In this document: positions 34,876 through 43,877 of the stretch, in pieces
Layout: every line of letters begins with the position of its first letter
Numbering within the stretch: the first letter of the stretch is position 1
DNA from: Paenibacillus sp. PvR098
GTDB lineage: Bacteria > Bacillota > Bacilli > Paenibacillales > NBRC-103111
DNA: 64,000 nt
Direction: 5' to 3'
Assembly: GCF_017833255.1 (NCBI RefSeq)
Contig: NZ_JAFIBU010000001.1
Location: forward strand, 2,108,001 to 2,172,000
Program-made: the position numbers and the translations under genes
Notes under the pieces: generated by a model
Told to the model about the DNA's origin: nothing
The model's database searches: none
What the model saw: only the letters and a program-made list of their open reading frames with translations

Positions 34876-35505
34876 ATGACGAACCGCATGTCAAAATCAG
34901 AACTAGCCTTCCCGAGAAGAAAACGGACACCCAGCGCTCAAGCTCAAGAATATATCCTTAGGGCGGCCGATGAATTGTTCTACAATGAAGGGATTCGTGC
35001 GGTTAGTGTAGACGCTGTTGTTGAACGTGCCGGCATCAATAAAATGAGCCTCTACCGCCAATTTGCATCCAAAGACGAGCTGATCCTGGCTTATGTGAAC
35101 AGGCAAAGCAAACAATTTTGGGAGGAATGGGAGACAAGTGTTTCTAAGCATTCCCATCAGCCCAGAAAGCAAATCATTCAGTTTCTTACAGATTTAGCTG
35201 ACAAATCATCTGTAGGCGGTTATCGCGGCTGCTGCTTTATCAATCTTGCTGTAGAATTCCCCGATCCTGAGCATCCCGCACGCCAATTGGTTTTTGCTCA
35301 TAAGAAAGTGCTCATCCAAAAGCTCACCGACCTGACTCAAGCGATGGGCGTAACCGACCCAGAGATGGCAGCCCATTCATTGGCGCTTTGGATCGAAGGA
35401 ATGTACGCAGCTAGTCAAACCTTCGGCACAAACAGCGATACCATCCGAATGCTCCCCTTCATCGTCGAGAAGCTTCTGGATGGAGCCGTACCACATCACA
35501 CATGA
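34876..35505 (+). CDS. TetR/AcrR family transcriptional regulator
   Basis: A 209-residue regulator with an N-terminal helix-turn-helix (residues about 22-68: ILRAADELFYNEGIRAVSV, VERAGINKMSLYRQF). The C-terminal ligand domain contains a Cys-Cys pair in YRGCCFINLA. Cysteines there could sense oxidants, but that is inference. CAGGAG precedes the ATG. It lies 16 bases ahead of msrAB and behind a promoter with a perfect palindrome over the -10. It is therefore probably an autoregulated repressor of msrAB. Confidence 0.85.
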   Translation: MTNRMSKSELAFPRRKRTPSAQAQEYILRAADELFYNEGIRAVSVDAVVERAGINKMSLYRQFASKDELILAYVNRQSKQFWEEWETSVSKHSHQPRKQIIQFLTDLADKSSVGGYRGCCFINLAVEFPDPEHPARQLVFAHKKVLIQKLTDLTQAMGVTDPEMAAHSLALWIEGMYAASQTFGTNSDTIRMLPFIVEKLLDGAVPHHT

Positions 35506-35521
35506 AAGAAGATGAGAACAC

Positions 35522-36490
35522 ATGAACGACGTAAGCAAACAGGTGGAGCTGGCGACGTTTGCAGGCGGCTGTTTCTGGTGCATGGTTAAGCCATTTGACG
35601 AACAGCCGGGAATTATGAAGATCGTATCAGGCTATACAGGCGGTCATGTGGAACATCCTACATATGAAGAAGTATGCTCCGATACGACAGGACACTATGA
35701 GGCCGTCCAAATTACATTTGACCCAGCGCTCTTTCCATATGAACGGTTGCTGGAGCTATTTTGGACGCAGATCGATCCCACGGATGCCGGCGGCCAATTT
35801 GCTGATCGCGGGCTATCCTACCGAACGGCCATCTTTTATCATAATGAAGAACAGAAGAGATTAGCGGAGAAATCCAAGCAGCAGCTTAATGTAAGCGGTA
35901 GGTTTCAGGAACCCATCGTTACGCCGATTTTGCCGGCAGCCGTATTCTATCCCGCGGAAGACTATCATCAGAACTACTACAAAACAAATCCGGTTCGCTA
36001 TAAAGCTTATTTCGCAGGCTCCGGTCGGGAGAAATTTATTAGAGAGCAGTGGAAGGATGTCAAGAAGGACGAGGAATTAAGGAGTCGCCTCACCCCGATT
36101 CAATACGAAGTAACGCAGAACAACGGCACCGAGCCGCCGTTTCGCAATGAGTTCTGGAATCATAAAGAAGAAGGGCTTTATGTCGATATCGTATCGGGCG
36201 AACCGCTGTTCAGCTCCCTCGATAAGTTTGATTCGTCGTGCGGCTGGCCTTCATTCACAAAGCCAATGGAGAAAAGCCATGTGAGCGAGCATGTCGATGT
36301 GACTCACAACATGATTCGGGTAGAAATTCGCAGCAAGGAGGCGGACTCTCATCTGGGCCATGTGTTTGAAGACGGTCCCGATCCAACCGGGCTGCGGTAC
36401 TGCATTAACTCCGCCGCCCTGCGTTTTATCCCTGTAGAACGATTGGAAGAGGAAGGCTACGGGAAGTTTAAGCCTTTGTTTGAAAAATGA
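35522..36490 (+). CDS. msrAB: Bifunctional peptide methionine sulfoxide reductase MsrA/MsrB
   Basis: This 322-residue fusion reduces both stereoisomers of methionine sulfoxide. The MsrA domain (about 1-165) has GGCFWC with catalytic Cys17. The MsrB domain (about 180-320) has SSCGWPSF and the catalytic cysteine in [11 protein letters not shown]. The MsrB half shows no CxxC zinc-site pairs. No signal peptide is present, so it is cytoplasmic. It follows tetR by 16 bases and ends at a strong terminator. Confidence 0.95.
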   Translation: MNDVSKQVELATFAGGCFWCMVKPFDEQPGIMKIVSGYTGGHVEHPTYEEVCSDTTGHYEAVQITFDPALFPYERLLELFWTQIDPTDAGGQFADRGLSYRTAIFYHNEEQKRLAEKSKQQLNVSGRFQEPIVTPILPAAVFYPAEDYHQNYYKTNPVRYKAYFAGSGREKFIREQWKDVKKDEELRSRLTPIQYEVTQNNGTEPPFRNEFWNHKEEGLYVDIVSGEPLFSSLDKFDSSCGWPSFTKPMEKSHVSEHVDVTHNMIRVEIRSKEADSHLGHVFEDGPDPTGLRYCINSAALRFIPVERLEEEGYGKFKPLFEK

Positions 36491-36495
36491 AAAAG

Positions 36496-36532
36496 AAGCC
36501 GGGAATCCTGTAAGGGAATCCCGGCTTTCTTC
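36496..36532 (+). terminator. Terminator of tetR-msrAB
   Basis: AAGCCGGGA and TCCCGGCTT pair, with ATCC/GGGA continuing inward, followed by TCTTCAT. Confidence 0.7.
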
Positions 36533-36546
36533 ATATTCACACTAAT

Positions 36547-37407
36547 TCATGATCTAATGACCCATTGAATCCGGATCCCTGAGGGGTCATGAACAAACCA
36601 GACATCTTCCAGTCTTTCGGCAGCTACTCCGGCATGCCCAAGACGATCCAAAATCCCTTTCATCTCCTCATCATTCGGAACAACAATGGTAAAATAGTCC
36701 AAACCGGTTGCATTCGGCTGCGGTGCAGGCGCACCGACTCCCGCCCATGTATTCAATCCGATGTGATGATGATAGCCTCCAGCTGACACAAACAGAGCGC
36801 TGTCACCATAATGAGCCGTGAGATCAAATCCTAATATATTACAATAAAACTCCTTGGTTTTCTCCAGATCCGCAACATGGAGATGAACATGCCCGATTTT
36901 CGTTCCAGCGGGCAATCCCGACCAGGCCTCATCTCCCGCTTCCTCCAACAATCCTTGCCCATCGAGGGGATCGACAGCCATCAGATATTCGCCATTGGCA
37001 TCGCGCGTCCATGTGTCCCTCGGCCGATCCCTATAGATTTCGATACCGTTATGATCCGGATCGTCAATGTAGAGCGCCTCGCTTACAAGATGGTCGGAAG
37101 AGCCAATCCGAACCTGACGATCGATCAGATTGCGCAGAGCCAGACCCAACGATTTGCGATCAGGCAGCAGGATCGCAAAATGATACAGACCGGTATGCGA
37201 TCTTCTGGGCACCGCGGCAGCGTTCTCCACCTCTTCTAACACAAGCAATGGACGGAGTCCGTCCGCAGTAAGCTTCGCAGTCTTCCCTTCATGCTGCAGA
37301 ATTTCAAACCCAACGACTTCCCGATAAAATAGGATAGATCGTTCGAGCTGGCTGACCCTTAAATGAACCGGCCCCAGCTCCGTATCGGGATGTATTGAAT
37401 TAGACAT
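36547..37407 (-). CDS. VOC-family ring-cleavage dioxygenase-like protein (CatE-like)
   Basis: From the ATG at 37407, behind GAGGAGGG, the protein has 286 residues made of two vicinal-oxygen-chelate modules. Metal ligands fit VHLRVS and GIEIY in the first half and GHVHLHVAD, HHHIGL and GIRIQW in the second. It resembles B. subtilis CatE (YfiE), an extradiol catechol 2,3-dioxygenase. Whether it cleaves catechols or acts as a glyoxalase-type enzyme is not settled by sequence. It is monocistronic. Confidence 0.8.
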   Translation of the reverse strand: MSNSIHPDTELGPVHLRVSQLERSILFYREVVGFEILQHEGKTAKLTADGLRPLLVLEEVENAAAVPRRSHTGLYHFAILLPDRKSLGLALRNLIDRQVRIGSSDHLVSEALYIDDPDHNGIEIYRDRPRDTWTRDANGEYLMAVDPLDGQGLLEEAGDEAWSGLPAGTKIGHVHLHVADLEKTKEFYCNILGFDLTAHYGDSALFVSAGGYHHHIGLNTWAGVGAPAPQPNATGLDYFTIVVPNDEEMKGILDRLGHAGVAAERLEDVWFVHDPSGIRIQWVIRS

Positions 37408-37632
37408 CTTTTCATCCCTCCTCATATATTCCATTGGTTTCAAGCGGCCTTAGTCATAGCATCACCATTTGCTATTATTTTACTTCAATCATTAAGAAAT
37501 GGGAAGACTGACCAGACCCGTAATGAAGTGTGGATACGACCAGACGGTCTCCTGGATTGAATACTCCCTTTCATTAGCATTATAGAGAAAAAGATCGACT
37601 TCCTATAATAGCCTATGCAATAAAGCAGGCGT

Positions 37633-37878
37633 TTAGAGGAAGTCTCCAGTGGTCCGATAGACATTTGGTTTCTTGAAATCATTGGTTTTCTCCGGTTTTC
37701 GAGGCGTTCCTTTACCAGAGGCAGCATGGTCCGATTCAAAACGTTTACGCTCCGTTCTTTCAATCTGGACTATTCTTCCATCATGTACGACAATTTGCAC
37801 CATTCCATATTCTAACCCGTTAATGCTTTGTATGATACGGTGAGTCCAAATCTCATCTACATCCAGCGGCTTAGCCAT
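37633..37878 (-). CDS. YezD family (DUF2292) small protein
   Basis: The 81-residue product starts at the ATG at 37878, behind GGAGGTTGGTAATC. The first 50 residues carry the YezD/DUF2292 signature: QSINGLEYGMVQIVVHDGRIVQIERTERKRF. The remaining 30 residues are basic and unlike the family. Function is unknown. The downstream stretch at 37408-37632 holds no supported gene. Confidence 0.7.
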   Translation of the reverse strand: MAKPLDVDEIWTHRIIQSINGLEYGMVQIVVHDGRIVQIERTERKRFESDHAASGKGTPRKPEKTNDFKKPNVYRTTGDFL

Positions 37879-38133
37879 GATTACCAACCTCCGTCTTATA
37901 TATATTATTAGCTCCTAAAAATATCAAGTGTCCCAAATCAGATTTTCCACCTTAGGTATCCATCCGAGTAAGACATAAAGGTAGGGACTCCAGCTTTGCT
38001 TTATTTGATTATGAAATAAACCTGTCGGCATAACGACTAAACCGATAGACAATAAATACCGAATTATTTTTCATTTTCTTGACAGAGAGAACAGATTTAT
38101 GTGATACTCCGTTAAAATACAGGAGGTCTGATC

Positions 38134-38802
38134 ATGATAAAGGATCACATCGAATGGATCTTTTTTGATCTTGGCGAAACGCTGATCGACGAATCGGCTC
38201 CCATATCTGATAGTATCCGTCAATTTACCGAGCAGGCCGAGCTTTTGGGCTATAAATACCGTTCCGAGCAGGTTCAGGCCGCCCTTCAGGAAGCCTACCG
38301 GCATTACGCCGAACATCCGATGTGGAGCGTGATGGAGGCATGGATTCCCTCCGAGGAGCATCGAGCAAAGATCAAGAAAGGCATGACTTACCATAAACAC
38401 ATGGAGCGCCCCTTCCCCTCATCTTTGGCCCTCTTGCAAACCTTATCGCGTCGGTACCGTATCGGCATCATCGCCAATCAAGGTCCTGGCACGCCCACCA
38501 GACTCGAGGCCTACGGCTTCTCCCCTTATATCTCCGTTTGCTGCGCTTCCGCCGAGGCGGGGATGGCGAAGCCCGATCCCCAATTTTTCCTCATGGCGTT
38601 GGATCAGGCACAGTGCCGGCCGGAGCACGCGGTCATGATCGGCGACAGATTGGATAACGATGTCATTCCCGCCAAGCGTCTGGGCATGAGCGCAATCTGG
38701 GTCCGCCAGGGAGACGCGCGCTTTCAGCCTTTGCCCGCTAGAAGTGAAGCGCCGGATGCCATATGCGACAGTATTGAGCAGATAGCGGCATTGTTTACAT
38801 AA
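38134..38802 (+). CDS. HAD-superfamily hydrolase, subfamily IA
   Basis: The 222-residue protein has motif I FFDLGETLID, a helical cap, motif III lysine in GMAKPDP and motif IV IGDRLDNDV. In motif I the second aspartate of the usual DxD is replaced by Glu (DLGE). That is seen in some HAD groups and could change activity from phosphatase to another reaction. ACAGGAGGTCTGATC gives an excellent start. It ends at a bidirectional terminator. Confidence 0.8.
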   Translation: MIKDHIEWIFFDLGETLIDESAPISDSIRQFTEQAELLGYKYRSEQVQAALQEAYRHYAEHPMWSVMEAWIPSEEHRAKIKKGMTYHKHMERPFPSSLALLQTLSRRYRIGIIANQGPGTPTRLEAYGFSPYISVCCASAEAGMAKPDPQFFLMALDQAQCRPEHAVMIGDRLDNDVIPAKRLGMSAIWVRQGDARFQPLPARSEAPDAICDSIEQIAALFT

Positions 38803-38822
38803 TAATCCGACTCCGGCGAACA

Positions 38823-38863
38823 AAAACAGCACTGCAGCCCTCGACCGGGTACAGTGCTGTTTT
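38823..38863. terminator. Bidirectional terminator after the HAD gene
   Basis: AAAACAGCACTG and CAGTGCTGTTTT pair perfectly, with A and T tracts on both sides. It serves the HAD gene and the convergent DUF3298 remnant. Confidence 0.9.
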
Positions 38864-38878
38864 TAGTTCGGGCGAGCT

Positions 38879-39495
38879 TTACCTACCCATAGCCTTCCAA
38901 AGACCGCCTTCTTTATTGATTACTCTATCCAGTTCATCATAAGTAATCCGGTAATCGGGAAAACCCGAAGCATACGATTTGTATTGATAAGGCTCGAAAT
39001 AAACGACGATGCTGTTATCCTCCAAATAGAAGCCCTCATCATCCGCGATGCTTTCGAACGAATCCAAAGGTTCTTCCGAATGAACAGCATCCATACCCAT
39101 AATCATCTGGCTCACTTGCTCCGTATAATTGCTGCTCTTGTCAAACAAGTCGGATAATTGATACGTTTGGCCAGTTTCCACATTAACGATATAAGAAAAT
39201 TTATAAGGCATCCCATGAGCTCCACCGGTGTAGGTATAGGTGTTAAACATAATGTTTAGAATGCTGCCTTCAAAATACTTCACATCATAATCAGCGGTAT
39301 ACTCGTACTCGAACATCTCCTCCATCTCGCTGCCGCTTTGCTCCGGAATGACAATGGCTTTAAGAGACTCATTGATTTCTTTCTGTACGCTTGCGTTCTT
39401 CAATCGCCCGTGTAAGCTAAAACTGACAAAGTGAGGATTGCCGCTACGGATATCCCGATAAGTAAATTCTTTTTAGTTAACTTGCCCTCCTGCAT
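38879..39495 (-). pseudogene. DUF4163/DUF3298 (RsiV/PdaC-like) protein, frame-broken at the N-terminus
   Basis: The main 174-codon frame (38879-39403) begins at a TTG within LKNASVQKEINESL. It carries the DUF3298 core (NTYTYTGGAHGMPY, TGQTYQLSDLF), which belongs after an exported N-terminus. The missing signal or anchor (MQEGKLTKKNLLIGISVAAIL) is encoded in another frame at 39400-39495 and ends at a TGA overlapping that TTG. Either a deletion or frameshift has broken the gene, or the sequence has an error. Such domains occur in lysozyme inhibitors, anti-sigma factors and deacetylases. Confidence 0.6.
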
Positions 39496-39735
39496 GTACT
39501 CTCTCCTTTAAGTTTGCATAGTTGTGCGACGGTATACTATTCTACACATTCCAACATATTCTTCTGTCACGTAGTTAATTTCTCCTATTTCTCTCTGCAT
39601 CCCGCTCCAATCTGTTCGTATAATCATGATCGCAGGCCCTCTCCCAATCTTAGAATTTAAACAAAAGCATATTGTAAAAAGTTCCAGTACATCCTACTAA
39701 GGAACAACTCAAATCTAGGCAGGAGGCAAATCATA

Positions 39736-39912
39736 ATGGATCATAACAAGGAAAAGGAATTAGATTGGCTTCACGCACAATCAGAAGAAGGGAAATCGGC
39801 TGCAAATACAGTACAAGCCAACGAGGCGATGGACGATGCTTTTTACGGTAACGAAGAGCAGAAGGTACGTGATATTGTGGATGTATCTGAAGTCAACCGC
39901 AATCAGTCGTAA
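39736..39912 (+). CDS. Small acidic hydrophilic protein (58 residues)
   Basis: ATG at 39736 follows GGCAGGAGGCAAATCATA, a very good ribosome binding site. The product (MDHNKEKELDWLHAQSEEGK... ending VNRNQS) is rich in Glu, Asp and Asn and should be soluble and helical. I do not recognise a family. The nearest hairpin downstream is at 39917-39967. Confidence 0.6.
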   Translation: MDHNKEKELDWLHAQSEEGKSAANTVQANEAMDDAFYGNEEQKVRDIVDVSEVNRNQS

Positions 39913-39916
39913 CCAC

Positions 39917-39967
39917 GAAAATAGGCTGCTTCCGTTATCTTTGCAGACAATGGAACAGCCCATTTTC
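39917..39967 (+). terminator. Weak hairpin after the 58-residue gene
   Basis: GAAAATAGGCTG pairs imperfectly with CAGCCCATTTTC around an inner TTCC/GGAA stem. The T tract is short, so terminator function is uncertain. Confidence 0.35.
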
Positions 39968-40145
39968 TCACGGGATGATTCGGTACCCGCACAGGCGGAG
40001 GTACTTACCCTGTTTTGCATTTGCATCGATTATTTTGCATGCTCTGGATCCCTGTATGTAGTTGATTGAGAACCTCCGATCGATTCCAAGGGCGGTGCCC
40101 GTGATGAGTCCTGTCATTGACCCTATTAACGCCTTATCCTGTCCT

Positions 40146-40934
40146 TCAGTGGAGAAGCTTCTTGGACTTCTTAATAAAACCAATGGCGATCACAGCTGCA
40201 ATGAAGAAAATCGCTTCTACCAACCAAACGTTGTGTATGACCCCAGCTTGGAACAAAGCCGCGAAAAAATTAATCAATGCATGAACGGCAATGGATAAGA
40301 CGACATATTTAAATTGATTATGTATGACACCCAGAAGAACCAATAAACTCAGTCCGATTTGTATGAATAAGGCGAAGGATCGTTCCACACCCCCAAGCAC
40401 ATAATACCAGAAGTCCCGATTCATCAACTGTTCCTTGAATTGGGCCACTTGTTCGGCTGGTGCTTTATGCCCTACTAATTGTTCGAAGGTGCCTGCGTTA
40501 ATGGCAAATGCCATAACCATAGAGCTTATAGCAAGACCACCCCCGATAAGAACGGCTTCAATACCGCCGTGACCGAGCCCATAGGACAATCCGTCTTTAC
40601 GCTGCAGCTCATGTTTTCTAAGCAGCCATCGATAGCCCAAATAACGTCCCAGCTCTTCAAATATCCCTGCCGCTAATCCGCCATATAATGCAAACAGGTA
40701 TGGATTAGCTGTCCATTTCAGCGATGTACCCGTGGAATCAATCATGATGAGGTGTGGAATCTTTTCAAGAATTTGCACAAAAATGATGAATACAGCTGCA
40801 CCTACAAAGAATGATTTCCACCGAAAGGAATTTTTCTTCTTCACAAAAATAATCAGTGCAATGGGGATCAAAACAGATATGAGCAGTTGTATGAACATAC
40901 CCGTTATCGTTATTTGCTGGATCAATGTGTTCAC
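40146..40934 (-). CDS. YhfC family intramembrane metalloprotease-like protein
   Basis: The 262-residue membrane protein has about seven helices. The CAAX/ABI-like motifs are present: FEELGRYLGYR (EExxR type) near residue 93, a second-site GLGHGGIEA near 120 and HALINFF near 218. This is the YhfC family, relatives of prenyl-protease-type intramembrane enzymes. Substrates are unknown. It opens a run of minus-strand membrane-protein genes and remnants reaching 43.3 kb. Confidence 0.75.
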   Translation of the reverse strand: MNTLIQQITITGMFIQLLISVLIPIALIIFVKKKNSFRWKSFFVGAAVFIIFVQILEKIPHLIMIDSTGTSLKWTANPYLFALYGGLAAGIFEELGRYLGYRWLLRKHELQRKDGLSYGLGHGGIEAVLIGGGLAISSMVMAFAINAGTFEQLVGHKAPAEQVAQFKEQLMNRDFWYYVLGGVERSFALFIQIGLSLLVLLGVIHNQFKYVVLSIAVHALINFFAALFQAGVIHNVWLVEAIFFIAAVIAIGFIKKSKKLLH

Positions 40935-40951
40935 CTACTCAACATTTTGGT

Positions 40952-41599
40952 TTATTTTCCGATGAATGGCTGCCCTTGTGCCGCTTGAATGAATGAAAAG
41001 CCTACAAAACCCAAATAAAGAAGAGAAACAATCCAAGAGATCCACAGCTTTCGCGACGGACTCTTTACCCGCAAGGTCACAAGATACGTGATTAATGGAA
41101 TCAACTGCAGGGCATGCAATCCGAAAAAATGCGGGACGCGTAAATCTCCCAAAAGCGTGCTCCAGTTCAGAAAAAATAATCCTTCGCCTCCGTCTTGCCC
41201 CCCCACCGTATGCCGATTATTTCCCGCCATGTATCCTCCAATGACCGAACCGATAATCGAGATGAACAACCCCATTCGCAGGGCTAACGCAAGATGCGGG
41301 GCAAGATTCAGCCGAGTTACCAGGAGATAAATCAAAAGGATAATGGCCGTAACTGTGACGATAACAATCGTAATTCCCATGATCGAGTAAAGACTGGCAT
41401 CGAACGGCGTCTCCAGATTAAAATGCGATTGTTTGCCTTGAGCGGCTCTGCCGATCAGAAAAACCGTAAAATCGGGTGCCACAACAGCAAAGATGGAACC
41501 CCCGGCGAACATAACAATACCAAACATGAAGGTGTGTTGTGTTTCCGACCGAAACGATCTGAAAGCTTCCCTAGCACTGGAATACTGACGGCTAATCAA
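40952..41599 (-). CDS. Multi-pass membrane protein of unknown function, possibly 5'-truncated
   Basis: The 215-residue product has about six helices and conserved-looking loops (QGKQSHFNLETPFDASL, LRVPHFFGLHALQLIPL). I recall these loop patterns from uncharacterised Gram-positive membrane proteins but cannot name a family. The start is unclear: the frame opens at TTG 41599, whose GCAGG sits directly against the codon. It abuts the end of a decayed hydrolase gene. A lost N-terminal helix is possible. Confidence 0.5.
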   Translation of the reverse strand: MISRQYSSAREAFRSFRSETQHTFMFGIVMFAGGSIFAVVAPDFTVFLIGRAAQGKQSHFNLETPFDASLYSIMGITIVIVTVTAIILLIYLLVTRLNLAPHLALALRMGLFISIIGSVIGGYMAGNNRHTVGGQDGGEGLFFLNWSTLLGDLRVPHFFGLHALQLIPLITYLVTLRVKSPSRKLWISWIVSLLYLGFVGFSFIQAAQGQPFIGK

Positions 41600-41635
41600 C
41601 CTGCCTTCGCATAAATATTTTTTAGCTGCAGCCCA

Positions 41636-42204
41636 TCAATTCAGCTCTTCCTCAAGCATTTGAATCATCAGCTCATTGAATCGCTTCGGTTCTTCAAAGC
41701 AAGTGAAATGTCCGGATTGTTCGAAAATGATCATTTTTTTCCTCGGGGCTTTTAATCGCCTCCCCCGAGTTTGGTAAGCCAAGTTCTCTGGACAACCAAA
41801 TCATCCAGCGAACGGTAGCTTCCCTCAGGGCTGCCGATCCGTTCGAGGTCTTGAACAGCCTTCACCAAACCTTTGTCCTTCGTCATTTGCATGATAAAGG
41901 CATACGACATCTCTTCTTCGGCTTTCCGGTTGACCGGCTGATTGACGCCAACATATGATTTTACAAATTTTGGATATCTATGGACATACAGCATACCAAG
42001 CAGGGCCCCCATCGAATGACCCATGATATACAGCTTATGTTTGCCTAATACCCTGAGTAAATGCTGAGTGAGATCATGCGCATCCGAAATGAGTTGATCG
42101 ACAGTCATCGAGTCGGAAGGAATAAGCGGACTATACGATTTCCCGCTCCCGCGCTGGTCCCAATTCACAACGTATAATGCTTCTCTAGTTCGCGGTTATA
42201 GACA
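41636..42204 (-). pseudogene. Remnant of an alpha/beta hydrolase gene
   Basis: The middle frame (41752-42168) has NWDQRGSGKS and the nucleophile elbow GHSMGALLG, typical of proline iminopeptidase-like hydrolases. Just upstream, YNRELEKHYT is encoded in another frame, consistent with a one-base deletion near 42170. The C-terminus with the catalytic histidine (QSGHFTCFEEP) survives in a different frame at 41636-41730, so an internal deletion also occurred. The first third of the gene is missing. Confidence 0.8.
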
Positions 42205-42206
42205 TG

Positions 42207-42773
42207 TTAGGCCCCTGTTTGCGAACAACCTGGACCATCTTTTTTATTTTCGTGCAAGAGCCAGAATACAGTCACACAATAAATAACGAAAAGTGCAAGA
42301 GGCACCAGCGTATAGGCTTGAGATAAGAACATACCGCCTAGAACCATGGAGGCCAGAGTCGAACCCAGCGTTAAAAACAGATAGGCTTTACTATTATATA
42401 TCCATACATATACAAGAAAATGCGAGCCGCCAAGAAGTCCGACTGCAAAAGGAATCCATTCCGGTGAGAATTGATAAATCATAATATAAACCGGAATATA
42501 AAAACCCTGCACTCCTGCCATCACGCCGCCGAGCGTTCCTAATGGATTGTCTTTGGTTATGATGGTCACGCCCAATATTTTGGCAATGGCTAAACCAAGC
42601 GGGAAGATGGAGCCCATTCCGATAAGCCAAATCAGGGGAACCGTTTCCTTCGGAAACAAAGCCGGTGCAATGGTCAGGAATAGCATAAAAATCGCGCCGG
42701 AGACTAAAATCGGATAGCCGCGTTGTGAAGATCGTATCAAGTCTTTTTTTAGAGCATCTAATGAATGAGCCAT
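42207..42773 (-). CDS. DUF7010-like membrane protein
   Basis: From the ATG at 42773, behind GAGGGATTGAT, the protein has 188 residues with about six helices and short loops. It starts MAHSLDALKKDLIRSSQRGYP. I recognise the general pattern of the uncharacterised DUF7010 family but cannot be certain. Its end lies two bases from the decayed hydrolase region. Confidence 0.55.
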   Translation of the reverse strand: MAHSLDALKKDLIRSSQRGYPILVSGAIFMLFLTIAPALFPKETVPLIWLIGMGSIFPLGLAIAKILGVTIITKDNPLGTLGGVMAGVQGFYIPVYIMIYQFSPEWIPFAVGLLGGSHFLVYVWIYNSKAYLFLTLGSTLASMVLGGMFLSQAYTLVPLALFVIYCVTVFWLLHENKKDGPGCSQTGA

Positions 42774-42797
42774 ATCAATCCCTCTTTCCAATTTTAA

Positions 42798-43326
42798 TCA
42801 AACCAATGTGACAAAGCCAAAACGGACATAAGCGCCAATCTCCACAGATTCCACAGCATACTGCAGGACCACCACCAGAACATGAATAAAATATGCCGCG
42901 TAGCTGTTAGCGGAAAGTTGTTTGAGCAAAGAGGTTGATTGTTGGGAGAAACGTTGAAACAGATAGACGAGTCCAATACATACGCCGGTGCACATGAAGG
43001 TCTCATAGATGGAATTAACCAAGCTTTCAGCGTTCCATCCTCCCGGTGATCTGAAGGTCATGACATCACTGTACATCAGCATAGCCAGAATTACCCCCAG
43101 TACTAACCAAATCATTCCAACCAAATGAGGCATATGTTGAAGCCATTTTATCCTTCTGGGAACTCTATGTAAGCATCTTTTTCGTCTTGGGCGACTAGTA
43201 AGCATACATCAGCAGCGGCATCACCATGAACAAGCCTATGTACAAAGGAATTCCTAGCCGCCTAAATCGATCCGCGAGAAAGTGATCTAAGTATCCAATC
43301 TTCCGTTTGACATGTGTCCATTCCAT
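42798..43326 (-). pseudogene. Remnant of an acyltransferase-3 family membrane protein
   Basis: A 43-codon frame from the ATG at 43326 (MEWTHVKRKIGYLDHF, then RFRRLGIPLYIGL) reads like an internal cytoplasmic loop and helix of acyltransferase-3 proteins and ends at TAG 43195. The frame 42798-43205 encodes the last helices (NSIYETFMCTGVCIGLVYLF, SYAAYFIHVLVV). Intact members are about 350-400 residues, so the N-terminal catalytic part and a middle stretch are gone. Confidence 0.75.
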
Positions 43327-43436
43327 CCCTCCTATTGATCAAACTCTTGCTCTCGTAACGATAAATAGATATCCACACTCAAATAGGCTATCCACCATCC
43401 TTGGATAACCTCTTTTCGCAAATGTTGCTCCATTGA

Positions 43437-43685
43437 TTACAGCGGCAGCAAATCGGATTGCTCCTTCTTCATTTGGAGGGCTGATCTCATCGATTCCTTA
43501 CGCAGCAGTTCACTCACGGTTTGGGGATTGGCAGCAAAAAATGAATCGCATATACTCAAATTATAAAGTGCTTTTTTTGCTGCTTCGCAAGCCAGCTTCT
43601 CACTTTGTAATAAATACAGACAGATGCTGTAGCAATCATTTTCATGCTTTTTTAACATCGTTATACGATCCGTCATTACCATCAT
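43437..43685 (-). CDS. Small helical protein of unknown function
   Basis: An 82-residue product starting MMVMTDRITMLKKHENDCYSI with a predicted all-helical fold and three cysteines. The helix-rich ENDCYSICLYLLQSEKLACEAAKKAL segment is loosely like the first helices of sigma-70 region 2, but no -10 binding helix is visible. AGGGATGATCTT precedes the ATG. Assignment is open. Confidence 0.4.
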   Translation of the reverse strand: MMVMTDRITMLKKHENDCYSICLYLLQSEKLACEAAKKALYNLSICDSFFAANPQTVSELLRKESMRSALQMKKEQSDLLPL

Positions 43686-43877
43686 AAGATCATCCCTAAC
43701 ATTTTCTTCCTTATAAATATTTTAAAGGGTTTTCACATGTTGAAATAGTACTATTTTCTTCTAGTACCTGTATGTTGAAGTAAACAGGGTTTAAGCGGCT
43801 TTTCTCTTGTGCAACATTCACCCTCAGCGTTACGTTATAAGGTAAGCTAACCAATTCATAGGTCTGGGGTTGATCGT

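Noticed and set aside
37485-37763. 92-codon minus-strand frame between the VOC and YezD genes
   Set aside because: Overlaps the better supported YezD gene in another frame and lacks a ribosome binding site.
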